Part shown: in pieces, positions 1 to 6,110 of the stretch
How the letters are laid out: each line of letters starts with the position of its first letter
Numbering within the stretch: the first letter of the stretch is position 1
Program-made: the position numbers and the translations under genes
Assembly: GCA_023395695.1 (NCBI GenBank)
Contig: JAEWYJ010000012.1
Span: forward strand, 1-8,630
Direction: 5' to 3'
DNA: 8,630 bases
Source: Bacillota bacterium
Lineage (GTDB): Bacteria > Bacillota > Clostridia > Oscillospirales > Ruminococcaceae
Notes under the pieces: generated by a model
Databases searched by the model: none
Told to the model about the DNA's origin: nothing
The model's input: only the letters and a program-made list of their open reading frames with translations

Positions 1-45
1 CATTTGAACTTAAGGATGACAACGTATTCGAATCAATAAGTTCAA

Positions 46-167
46 CTGCAATGTTTTGCGCCTAACCGCGTTGTCGTTTTGGAAGGGCGTCAGCCCCATC
101 CGCGTCCTTCGCCTTGTCGGCCACAAAATGGCTCCGCCAATCCAGTATCGTTTTTCTGGCGGTATGA
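46..167. repeat. Structured repeat, copy A
   Basis: This is one of two diverged, same-orientation copies of a GC-rich structured element. Read on the minus strand, positions 156-88 align by hand with 408-343 of copy B at about 48 of 69 columns, with three single-base gaps. The conserved islands are ATTGGC, ATTTTGTG, CAAGGCG and CTGACG. Nested pairing is visible: 119-128 pairs with 54-62 (TTTTGTG-g-CC with GGCGCAAAA), and inside it 103-110 pairs with 82-89 (GAAGG-a-CG with CG-c-CCTTC). A further 6-bp stem joins 157-162 (CCGCCA) to 134-139 (TGGCGG). The transcribed strand is unknown. It could be a structured small RNA, a palindromic mobile repeat or a mRNA 3' element. I do not recognise the family. 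Confidence 0.5.
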
Positions 168-227
168 CGATAGTTTCAGCAACCGCCCTGCTAACAACAG
201 CCGGTTTCTTCTCTGTAAAAGCATAAA

Positions 228-268
228 AGAAACCCGGGAATGCGAAGCCAAACGCATTCCCGGGTTTT
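228..268. terminator. 14-bp perfect hairpin, likely bidirectional terminator
   Basis: Arms 231-244 (AACCCGGGAATGCG) and 253-266 are perfectly complementary around an 8-base loop. On the plus strand the stem is followed by TTTTAT, and on the minus strand by TTTCTTTTATGCTTTT, so it could act as a Rho-independent terminator either way. It sits between the two structured repeats. It may end transcription of whichever repeat is upstream, or be part of the repeat unit itself. Confidence 0.6.
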
Positions 269-287
269 ATAGTCTTATAACTTAAAA

Positions 288-420
288 GGCATGCCGGCCT
301 GGCGGGTGTTTTCTGTGCCGTTATGTTGGCGGCCGTGTCAAACGTCAGTCCGACTGTGTCGGCCGCCTTGCGGCACAAAATACGCATGCCAATTCAGCAC
401 CGCTTTTCAAGTTGCCGACT
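288..420. repeat. Structured repeat, copy B
   Basis: This is the second copy of the element and the better folded one. Read on the minus strand it contains three nested helices. The outer one pairs 384-390 (GGCATGC) with 288-294 (GCATGCC). The middle one pairs 371-380 (TTTTGTGCCG) with 309-320 (CGGCACA-g-AAAA). The inner one is a perfect 8-bp stem of 360-367 (GGCGGCCG) with 328-335 (CGGCCGCC). The equivalent middle and inner helices exist in copy A with different bases, which suggests selection on structure rather than on protein. The minus-strand right arm is followed by TTTT. The transcript direction and function are unknown. Confidence 0.55.
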
Positions 421-424
421 ATAT

Positions 425-456
425 CAGATCCGGGTGCGAAAAGAGGCCCGAATCTG
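425..456. other. 10-bp hairpin beside repeat copy B
   Basis: Positions 425-434 (CAGATCCGGG) pair with 447-456 (CCCGAATCTG) around a 12-base loop. All ten pairs form on the minus-strand RNA, one being a U-G wobble. No T-run follows on either strand, so it is not a terminator. It lies immediately beside copy B, in the position where copy A has its own GGCGGT/ACCGCC hairpin (182-187 with 158-163), and may belong to the same element. The rest of 457-668 holds no gene. A weak CCGG/CCGG stem near 588-604 followed by plus-strand TTTTT is the only other structure I see, and no strong leuA terminator is evident. Confidence 0.4.
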
Positions 457-668
457 CGTAAGAAGATATCCGGAATACAAGGGGTGCATCGGCTTAGTTC
501 TGTTTCATACACTGCATTATTTTTATACAGCAGCCCGACTGCACCATTCAGACATTTTGAGATAAAAGCAAAAATATAGTCATGATATTAAGCCGGAAAA
601 ACACCCGGATAATCTTTTTAAAATGTCTGTATTGTAGCGGGGGCCTTATAAAACAGGCAAAAGGCGGG

Positions 669-2330
669 CTAATCTCTGTTGCGGCGGTTGACCGCAGAGA
701 CCAGCGCGTTGATGGAAGCAGTGATGATGTCGTTATGGGTACCCGCGCCCCAGACAATTTTGCCTGCACCGTTAATGATGCCGACATAGGCCATTGCGTC
801 GGAGGTGGAGCCCTTTGTCATAGCGTGCTCACTGTAAGAGACCAGCGTATAATGAATGCCGGTAGCCTTTTTTATCGCATTGGAAACGGCGTCGAGGCGG
901 CCGGTTCCAGAGTCGGTCTCAGTGACCGCGCTGCCGTTAAAGGTCATGCTGACGGTGGCCGAGGTGCCTTTTTTACCGGTAAATTCAACATCAGTAATCT
1001 CCAGCGGGGAAGAGATGTTGACATATTCGGTTTTGAAAAGGCTGTAAATTTCTTTGGGCATCAGCTCGCAGTGGCGATGGTCGGAAACACCCTTGACAAA
1101 ATAACCGAACGTCTCACGCATTTTAGGCGGCATATCAATGCCGAACTGCTGCTCAAGCAGATAACCAATGCCGCCCTTGCCCGACTGGCTGTTGATTCGG
1201 ATGACGTCTGCTTCATACATTCTGCCCACATCCGAGGGGTCAACCGGCAGATAGGGGACGCTCCAGCGCTCGGGGTCGTTTTCCTCGCGGTAGCGCATGC
1301 CCTTGGCAATGGCGTCCTGGTGTGAGCCCGAAAAGGCGGCGAATACAAGGGCGCCCGCATAGGGCTGGCGCTCGTAAACATGCATGCGGGTAACGCGTTC
1401 ATAAACCTCCTGCAAACGCGGCATGTCAGAAAAGTCAATCTTTGGGTCGACACCGTGTACAAACATATTCATGCCCAGCGTAATAATATCGACGTTGCCG
1501 GTGCGCTCACCGTTTCCAAACAGCGTTCCCTCAATACGGTCGGCGCCCGCCAGCAGGCCCAGCTCGGCGTCGGCGACGCCGGTGCCGCGGTCGTTGTGGG
1601 GATGCAACGAGAGGATTACATTTTTTCGGTGTATTAAACGTTCACTCATGTATTCAATCTGGGAGGCGTAAACATGCGGCAGACTCATCTCGACCGTGGC
1701 TGGCAGATTGATGATGACCGGGCGTTCGTGCGTGGGGGCCCAGACGTCGATGACGGCATTGCAGACATCGAGCGCAAAGTCTATTTCGGTGCCGGTAAAG
1801 CTTTCAGGTGAATATTCAAAGCGGAAATTACCGGGGGTTTTTTCGGCCAGCTCTTTAACAATATTTGCGCCTTCAACGGCGATGCCTTTAATCTCCGCCA
1901 TGCTCATTTTAAAAACCTGATCCCGCTGGGCCTGAGAGGTGGAATTATAAAGATGGACAATCGCGTTTTTGCAGCCTGAAAGCGCTTCAAAGGTTTTTTC
2001 AATAATATGACGGCGCGACTGGGTTAAAACCTGAACTGTTACGTCGTCGGGAATCATGTTGTTTTCGATGAGATGGCGTAAAAATTCATATTCGGTTTCT
2101 GAGGCGGCGGGGAAGCCTACCTCAATTTCCTTAAAGCCGATTTTGACCAGCAGCTCAAAAAATTCCAGCTTTTCTTCAAGGCTCATTGGGATAATCAGCG
2201 CCTGGTTGCCGTCGCGCAGATCTACGCTGCACCAGACCGGTGCGCGATCAATATATTCCTTCTGCACCCATTTCATGGTGGTGACAGGGGGCATAAAATA
2301 GCCTCTTTGATACTTTTGATAGTTTTTCAT
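669..2330 (-). CDS. leuA: 2-isopropylmalate synthase
   Basis: The enzyme condenses acetyl-CoA with 2-oxoisovalerate to give 2-isopropylmalate, the first committed step of leucine synthesis in the cytoplasm. The 553-residue length fits the longer LeuA type. The catalytic TIM-barrel domain starts with DLRDGNQ (37-43), which carries the metal-binding Asp and catalytic Arg. It also contains the HPHND metal motif (243-247) and GNGERTGN (272-279). The C-terminal part, from about 425 on, matches the LeuA regulatory/dimer domain and ends in the usual pattern of D-I-x-x-A-S followed by SAVNR, so leucine feedback inhibition is expected. The ATG start is supported by AAAGGAG seven bases upstream. The gene is monocistronic here and sits behind a leucine T-box leader. 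Its stop is TAG, and downstream lies the structured-repeat region without a clear terminator. Confidence 0.96.
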   Translation of the reverse strand: MKNYQKYQRGYFMPPVTTMKWVQKEYIDRAPVWCSVDLRDGNQALIIPMSLEEKLEFFELLVKIGFKEIEVGFPAASETEYEFLRHLIENNMIPDDVTVQVLTQSRRHIIEKTFEALSGCKNAIVHLYNSTSQAQRDQVFKMSMAEIKGIAVEGANIVKELAEKTPGNFRFEYSPESFTGTEIDFALDVCNAVIDVWAPTHERPVIINLPATVEMSLPHVYASQIEYMSERLIHRKNVILSLHPHNDRGTGVADAELGLLAGADRIEGTLFGNGERTGNVDIITLGMNMFVHGVDPKIDFSDMPRLQEVYERVTRMHVYERQPYAGALVFAAFSGSHQDAIAKGMRYREENDPERWSVPYLPVDPSDVGRMYEADVIRINSQSGKGGIGYLLEQQFGIDMPPKMRETFGYFVKGVSDHRHCELMPKEIYSLFKTEYVNISSPLEITDVEFTGKKGTSATVSMTFNGSAVTETDSGTGRLDAVSNAIKKATGIHYTLVSYSEHAMTKGSTSDAMAYVGIINGAGKIVWGAGTHNDIITASINALVSAVNRRNRD

Positions 2331-2373
2331 GCTGTTACTCCTTTTCCCTGCGGGTTATAAATTACAATAAAAC

Positions 2374-2410
2374 AAAAAATCCTACGTCCTTCATTCGAAA
2401 GACGTAGGAT
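2374..2410 (-). terminator. Regulated intrinsic terminator of the leuA T-box
   Basis: The 10-bp stem ATCCTACGTC (2401-2410) pairs with GACGTAGGAT (2379-2388) and is followed by a T-run. The 5' arm is the same segment that the antiterminator uses, so the two structures are mutually exclusive. It lies about 45 bases before the leuA start codon. Confidence 0.9.
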
Positions 2411-2673
2411 AATGACTCCTGCGTGGTACCACTCTCATTCATATCGTAACGATATGCACTCTACGGGCACGGATCGGTTTCACGATCTTATACCCTGCCA
2501 TTTTAACGGGCGGACACCGTCTGCGTCTACTTTGCGCGCCGGTATGCGCACATTTCGGGCAGCTGCTTGGAGGCGAGTTCGGATAATATGCTGCGCCATC
2601 TCGCATCAACCGACGGCTTTCTGTAGTCAGCAGAAGATCTTACTGTTCCTCTTCATCGCATTTTTTAGATATT
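2374..2673 (-). promoter_or_regulatory. Leucine T-box leader of leuA
   Basis: This is a T-box riboswitch that reads tRNA-Leu charging. Stem I starts with GATGAAGAGGAACAGTA. Its distal helix GCCGTC (2612-2617) pairs with GATGGC (2595-2600) and closes the typical GGTTGATGCGA loop. The specifier is best read as CUC (Leu) at 2575-2577 within GAACTCG. The T-box core at 2418-2435 contains TGGT-ACCACG. The U after UGG would pair with an A discriminator base, as found in tRNA-Leu. When uncharged tRNA-Leu binds, the core (AGAG, ACGCAGG) can pair with CCTACGTCTTT and break the terminator. The leucine specificity agrees with the downstream gene. Confidence 0.93.
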
Positions 2674-2679
2674 GTCACT

Positions 2680-2708
2680 ATAATAATCAACCCTTAAAGA
2701 TTTGTCAA
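2680..2708 (-). promoter_or_regulatory. leuA promoter, sigma-A type
   Basis: The -35 box TTGACA (2703-2708) is perfect. A 17-base spacer leads to TATTAT (2680-2685). The expected start of transcription is near 2673, just before Stem I of the T-box. It begins only about 40 bases after the stop of the preceding operon's last gene, which has no clear terminator, so some read-through into the leader is possible. Confidence 0.85.
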
Positions 2709-2745
2709 GTGTAAAATTAAAAACTTTTCATGCCAGAGCAATAGG

Positions 2746-3375
2746 CTAAAGCACGGGCGCGGCCTCCGAGGAGGCTGCTTCTTCCAGATCGGGCGCTGCT
2801 TCGCTGGCCTCAAAGGGAGGCCCTTCCACCGGAACGGCCGGGCTTTCGGGTGTCAGCACTGTGATGCGCTCGTCAATCAAAAGGTCGTAATAAGCTGAGT
2901 AATAGGAGGGACTGTGCTCGCCGGGCTTAAAGGCTACGGAAGAGGGCAGCTCCAAAACAATCCGGCGAAGAGAGGCGTTGTTTAAATGTGCGATAAGCAG
3001 GCGCTGAAGACTTTCGCGTGTCAGCAGTGAAATAGGTGAGGGGTTCTCAAAAACACAGTAAAGCTCCAGCGTGCCGTCACCTGCAGGGCGCGGCTTAAAT
3101 AGGGGGGTGGCTACGCTGTAATTGTCGGTTAATAAATGAATTTTATTGTCGGATGAGGGACGCACCTCCAGCGAGCTGGCCCAGCTGCCGGTCAACGTGA
3201 CAACCTCAACGTTTTCAGCGCTGTATTGCGCCAGTTCGGTCAGCACGGCGTAAGCAGGCGCAGACTGCTGGGCAAGCTTTACCGCATCCGAAACGGCCAG
3301 CGGCGAAAGCGCAAAAAAAGCAATCAGGCAGACAGCCAGCACAATGGCGGAAACAGCGGCGATTCTTTTAAGCAT
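2746..3375 (-). CDS. Membrane-anchored DUF4097-like protein
   Basis: This is a 209-residue protein of unproven function. Residues about 5-27 form an N-terminal membrane anchor or uncleaved signal segment, with Lys and Arg at 3-4 placing the rest outside the cell. The middle part (about 55-175) has short beta-strand phrases such as SLEVRPSSDNKIHLL and RRIVLELPSSVAFK. These resemble the repeated strands of DUF4097 (putative adhesin) proteins, which often follow PadR and DUF1700/HAAS genes. The last 30 residues are rich in Pro, Ala, Glu and Ser and look disordered. It overlaps the end of the preceding membrane gene by 8 bases (ATGCTTAA) and has its own site, AGGAGGG, so translation is probably coupled. 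The family call is inferred from pattern and neighbours, and the protein is shorter than many DUF4097 members. Confidence 0.7.
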   Translation of the reverse strand: MLKRIAAVSAIVLAVCLIAFFALSPLAVSDAVKLAQQSAPAYAVLTELAQYSAENVEVVTLTGSWASSLEVRPSSDNKIHLLTDNYSVATPLFKPRPAGDGTLELYCVFENPSPISLLTRESLQRLLIAHLNNASLRRIVLELPSSVAFKPGEHSPSYYSAYYDLLIDERITVLTPESPAVPVEGPPFEASEAAPDLEEAASSEAAPVL

Positions 3376-3835
3376 GTTTAATCCCTCCTACCTGTTCGGA
3401 TACGTGTGGAGGCGCATCCGCAGGAGGCGCGCCTGTTTTTGATATAAAGCACTCTTTCAGCCAGCGGCCAAATTGCCAAAGGAGACGGCATCCCCAGTTA
3501 AAGACGAGCATCAGCAGCGCCAGACCGAGAATACCGCCGGCTATAAGCCCAACCGATAAAACCAGCAGCAGCAAAATTACCGTAAAGGGGAGCACCGTCA
3601 TAAAAAGGCTGCTGGTCACAATGGCGGCAACACCACACAGCACAACAGCGATGCACAACAGAGCCAACCCGGCCAGCCCCCCAAAAAAGGCAAGCAGCGC
3701 ACCCAGTAGGGCGGCGCAGGCCCCCACCCACAGCGGCGCGCACAGCAGCACCAGCAAAATCAGTGTTATCTTACCACCAGAGGTTTTAAGAAAATTGCCT
3801 ACAGCCCCAGCGGCGCTTTTGGCAACACCGGCCAC
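3368..3835 (-). CDS. DUF1700/HAAS protein, C-terminal membrane part (-1 frame)
   Basis: This frame encodes a very hydrophobic protein of 155 residues if read from a GTG. It has three or four membrane segments between about residues 23 and 120, then a short charged tail. It matches the membrane half of DUF1700/HAAS proteins, whose soluble half is encoded just upstream in another frame. The GTG at 3835 has no properly spaced ribosome binding site. The frame is open further upstream, back to a TAA about 75 bases away, with no ATG, GTG or TTG before that GTG. I therefore read it as the second half of one protein reached by a -1 shift at 3880-3886. The joined product would have 242 residues (72 + 170). 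The end overlaps the next gene by 8 bases, which suggests that this frame is normally translated. Confidence 0.7.
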   Translation of the reverse strand: MAGVAKSAAGAVGNFLKTSGGKITLILLVLLCAPLWVGACAALLGALLAFFGGLAGLALLCIAVVLCGVAAIVTSSLFMTVLPFTVILLLLVLSVGLIAGGILGLALLMLVFNWGCRLLWQFGRWLKECFISKTGAPPADAPPHVSEQVGGIKHA

Positions 3836-4095
3836 GCCTTTTGCGGTCGCAGCGGCGCGCTCCCAAATAAGTGTGGTCGGTTTTTTACCTCGCCCTTGTG
3901 CGATTCGGAAACAATCTGCTGCGCAACCTCCTTAGGGTCGCCGAGCTTCAGGATAATTTCCCATTCGCTTTTGCCCTGATTTTCGCCCTCGTTAAAATAT
4001 TCGCCGTAGTCGCGCAGAATATCGTTTATTTCACTGCGTGAGAGCGCGAGGCGGAGGTGGCCCTCCAAGGTTTTTAAGTACTCATATCGGTTCAT
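3799..4095 (-). CDS. DUF1700/HAAS protein, N-terminal soluble part
   Basis: The first 65 or so residues are a clear HAAS/DUF1700 domain. A MNRYEYLKTLEGHLR-type start is followed by DYGEYFNEGENQGKSEWEI and KLGDPKEVAQQIV. The family is a small helical cytoplasmic domain fused to a membrane region, almost always beside a PadR regulator, and is thought to link membrane state to that regulator. In the zero frame the product stops at 98 residues with an atypical, Pro-rich tail after about residue 72, and the membrane half is missing. The expected membrane half lies in the -1 frame. The ATG lies inside the end of padR (14-base overlap), so translation is likely coupled. The gene is either frameshifted by design, truly broken, or affected by a one-base error in an A6 run. 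Confidence 0.85.
   Translation of the reverse strand: MNRYEYLKTLEGHLRLALSRSEINDILRDYGEYFNEGENQGKSEWEIILKLGDPKEVAQQIVSESHKGEVKNRPHLFGSAPLRPQKAWPVLPKAPLGL
3880..3886 (-). other. Candidate -1 ribosomal slippery heptamer
   Basis: In the zero frame of the HAAS gene the codons read GTA AAA AAC, giving the classic X-XXY-YYZ heptamer A-AAA-AAC. A -1 slip there continues as CCG ACC ACA and enters the membrane-domain frame. About 20 bases downstream, CGCGCC can pair with GGCGTG (6 bp, 15-base loop) as a possible stimulator. A AAGGAGGT string lies about 45 bases upstream, too far to be a usual stimulator. A missing A in this homopolymer would look the same. Confidence 0.45.
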
Positions 4096-4411
4096 CGGCC
4101 TTTGTCCCCCCTAAAATTTTCTCTACAATGTCGGTCATTTTGCGCCATTCGCCCATAGAACGCGCGAGATATTCCTTGCCGACCGGCGTAATGCGGTAAT
4201 ATTTTCGCGCCGGGCCGCCCCGGCTTTCGACCAGATAGGTTGAAAAATAAGATTCCATCGTCAGGCGGCGGAGTATGGGGTATACCGTGCCCTCGTTAAT
4301 ATCGATGTGACGTGCAATTGACTGCACAATTTCATAGCCGTACATATCCTGCCGGTCTATCAGTGCAAGAATGCACATTTCGATAACGCCTTTACGCAGC
4401 TGAGTATTCAT
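4082..4411 (-). CDS. PadR family transcriptional regulator
   Basis: This is a 109-residue winged-helix DNA-binding repressor of the short PadR type. The pattern LRKGVIEMCILALI, MYGYEIVQ, INEGTVYPILRRL and GGPARKYYRITPVGKEYL is typical: a recognition helix, followed by the wing ending in YYRIT. The C-terminal helix (about 85-105) would form the dimer. The start is supported by AGGAGG six bases before the ATG. It is the first gene of an operon with the HAAS/DUF1700 and DUF4097-like genes, and its stop overlaps the next start by 14 bases. A palindrome over its own promoter suggests autorepression. The inducer is unknown. Confidence 0.93.
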   Translation of the reverse strand: MNTQLRKGVIEMCILALIDRQDMYGYEIVQSIARHIDINEGTVYPILRRLTMESYFSTYLVESRGGPARKYYRITPVGKEYLARSMGEWRKMTDIVEKILGGTKADEPI

Positions 4412-4437
4412 GGCTCACCTCCTGAGTGCTCGTTGAG

Positions 4438-4470
4438 ATTATAACACAGTACTATGCAATGCACAATACT
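4438..4470 (-). promoter_or_regulatory. padR operon promoter with overlapping palindromic operator
   Basis: The -10 box TATAAT (4438-4443) is perfect. A 17-base spacer leads to a poor -35, TTGTGC (4461-4466). An inverted repeat covers 4448-4470: arms AGTATTGTGCA and TGCATAGTACT match at 9 of 11 positions around one central base. It spans the -35 box and the spacer, so a bound dimer would block RNA polymerase. PadR is the obvious candidate ligand, by inference. Between here and the terminator near 4616 the DNA is very AT-rich and I see nothing further. Confidence 0.65.
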
Positions 4471-4615
4471 ATTTTTAACAAGTTACCTGAAAATTTAATA
4501 GACTGAAAGTATAATAATATATAACAATAAGCATTTGTATATAACGCAACGCTGAATGGCAAGATGAACTTGTATAAATAAAAATAATAAATACTATACG
4601 TAGATATTTAAGAGC

Positions 4616-4647
4616 AAAAAAAGGGCTGCGATATTCGCAGCCCTTTT
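4616..4647 (-). terminator. Intrinsic terminator of the CNNM/CBS gene
   Basis: A perfect 9-bp stem, GGGCTGCGA (4623-4631) with TCGCAGCCC (4635-4643), has a 3-base loop. On the minus strand it is followed by seven T residues. It begins 7 bases after the stop codon of the upstream gene. Confidence 0.92.
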
Positions 4648-4653
4648 AGATAC

Positions 4654-5958
4654 TCATTCGGCGTCACAGGGTAGGATTGCTTTTATTTTTTCAATACGGC
4701 GTTCGTCCGAGTTTAAAATGGAAAAGGTGACGCCGCCAAAGAGAACCTCGGGGGGTACTTCATCTTTGCGGGGAACAGCGCCCAGTAATTCAATTAAAAA
4801 GCCGCCCAGCGTATCGGCTTCAGAGTCGTCCGGCACATGAAAATTCAAAAGCTGCTCAGCGTCCGAAATGCCGACAGACCCGTCAAGGATATAAGCGCCG
4901 TCCCCGGCATGCGTCACCAGAGCCTCTTCGTTGTCATACTCGTCTAAAATGTTGCCAACAATGCTCTCGAGCAGATCTTCCATTGTGACGACGCCGTAGG
5001 TGCCGCCATATTCGTCCACTACAATGGCGATCTGAACTTTTTCACGGTTAAACAGTGCAAAAACGTCGGAGCAGCTGCTCGATTCGGGAACATAAATAGG
5101 CTTGCGCATCTCTTCGGAAAGATGAAACGCCTCGGGCCGATGAATGTATTTAATCAGATCCTTGGCATATATAATGCCGACGATGGAGTCAATATCGTCC
5201 TCATAAACCGGCAGGCGGGAATAGCCGCTTTCAATGGCAACCCGCGCAACCTCTTCAAGCGAGGCACGCAGCTCCACGGCCGAAAGCTCGGTCCGGTGGG
5301 TCATAACATGCGAGACATCCCGGTCGTCGAATTCAAAAATGTTATTAATCATATTCTTTTCCGACTCTTCGATGGCGCCGCGCTCGTTGCCCTCATCCAC
5401 CAGCATGCGAATTTCCTCTTCGGTGACCGAATCGGGGTCGCTTTTAGGGTCGTTGCCCGACAGGCGCACCAGCAGGTTCGAGAGCAGCTCTATAAGCCGG
5501 GTCAGCGGCGTAAACAGCAGCAGCGTCAGCGAAAGCAGTCCGGAAAGGGGCAGCGCCAGCGCGGGTAAAAAACCGGCGATACGGCGTGGCGCGTTGATTG
5601 CCGCCGCAAAAAACAGCAGGGCGTACAGTACGGCAAAAAGGCAAAAAATTGCGGCCACGGCATTGGCGCCAAGCCCATATGCCGCGGCAAAATAAGCGGT
5701 TGTCCACATGCATGCGGCCATAACCGTTACGGCGAGACATAGCGAAGAGATAAACTGAACCGATAGACGAAACGACCGATACCTGTGGAGCAATGCATCC
5801 AGGCGCAGCGCCCGTTTGTCGCCGCTGCTGACCAGCTGCTTAAGCTTGGTATCGTTGAGATAGACGGCGCCGGCCTCGGCCAGATTCAGGAGAAGGCTTA
5901 AAATTAGCGGCAGCACGACACAGCAGATGACGGCTGCCCAGCTAGGTTTGGGAATCAT
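4654..5958 (-). CDS. Hemolysin C/CorC-type CNNM and CBS domain membrane protein
   Basis: This is a 434-residue member of the HlyC/CorC family, whose studied members move or sense Mg2+ or Co2+. The order is a membrane CNNM domain (about 8-165, four hydrophobic stretches), a linker (178-222, EESEKNMINNIFEF...VSHVMTHR), a CBS pair (about 217-340, including GYSRLPVYEDDIDSIVGI and VDEYGGTYGVVTMEDLLE), and a C-terminal CorC/HlyC domain (about 350-430). The cytoplasmic half is typical, with adenosine-nucleotide binding expected for the CBS pair. The CNNM half is divergent: the usual S-E-T-A-like start reads LAEAGAV (26-32), and the E-x-x-P-K-like motif reads INAPRR (121-126). Ion transport is therefore uncertain. 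The start is supported by AAGGAG eight bases upstream. The gene has its own promoter and terminator. Confidence 0.9.
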   Translation of the reverse strand: MIPKPSWAAVICCVVLPLILSLLLNLAEAGAVYLNDTKLKQLVSSGDKRALRLDALLHRYRSFRLSVQFISSLCLAVTVMAACMWTTAYFAAAYGLGANAVAAIFCLFAVLYALLFFAAAINAPRRIAGFLPALALPLSGLLSLTLLLFTPLTRLIELLSNLLVRLSGNDPKSDPDSVTEEEIRMLVDEGNERGAIEESEKNMINNIFEFDDRDVSHVMTHRTELSAVELRASLEEVARVAIESGYSRLPVYEDDIDSIVGIIYAKDLIKYIHRPEAFHLSEEMRKPIYVPESSSCSDVFALFNREKVQIAIVVDEYGGTYGVVTMEDLLESIVGNILDEYDNEEALVTHAGDGAYILDGSVGISDAEQLLNFHVPDDSEADTLGGFLIELLGAVPRKDEVPPEVLFGGVTFSILNSDERRIEKIKAILPCDAE

Positions 5959-6034
5959 GTTATTACTCCTTGCTGCATGATGTCAATTCAGCGGTTAATG
6001 CATATAAAAGACATAAAATAAAAAGTACAACACC

Positions 6035-6063
6035 ACTATACATTTTCCGGGGCGGGCTGTCAA
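6035..6063 (-). promoter_or_regulatory. Promoter of the CNNM/CBS gene
   Basis: A perfect -35 TTGACA (6058-6063), a 17-base spacer and the -10 TATAGT (6035-6040) point left. The expected transcript start is near 6028, giving a 5' leader of about 70 bases. Confidence 0.8.
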
Positions 6064-6110
6064 ATGTACAAAAAAATGGAAAACGCCCGCCAGCGACAAA
6101 AGAAAAATAT

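Noticed and set aside
10..387. A 125-codon minus-strand open frame running through both structured repeats
   Set aside because: There is no ribosome binding site before its ATG and no recognised domain. It reads through a 14-bp hairpin and both RNA-like repeats. The differences between the copies follow helices rather than codon positions. Similar frames may be annotated as hypothetical proteins.
582..1325. A 247-codon plus-strand open frame
   Set aside because: It lies antisense to the well-supported leuA and has no domain or ribosome binding site.
3833..3835. Independent GTG start for the DUF1700 membrane part
   Set aside because: The only purine run (AAAAGG) ends one base before the GTG, too close for a ribosome binding site. 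A frameshift from the HAAS domain gives a normal family architecture.
3621..3935. A 104-codon plus-strand open frame
   Set aside because: It is antisense to the HAAS/DUF1700 gene and low in complexity.
5122..5695. Two plus-strand open frames of about 150 codons
   Set aside because: Both are antisense to the CNNM/CBS gene, and their composition is that of its complement.
5981..5986. A minus-strand TTGACA just before the CNNM/CBS gene
   Set aside because: It lies too close to the ribosome binding site, and no -10 box follows before the start codon. The promoter at 6035-6063 is far better.
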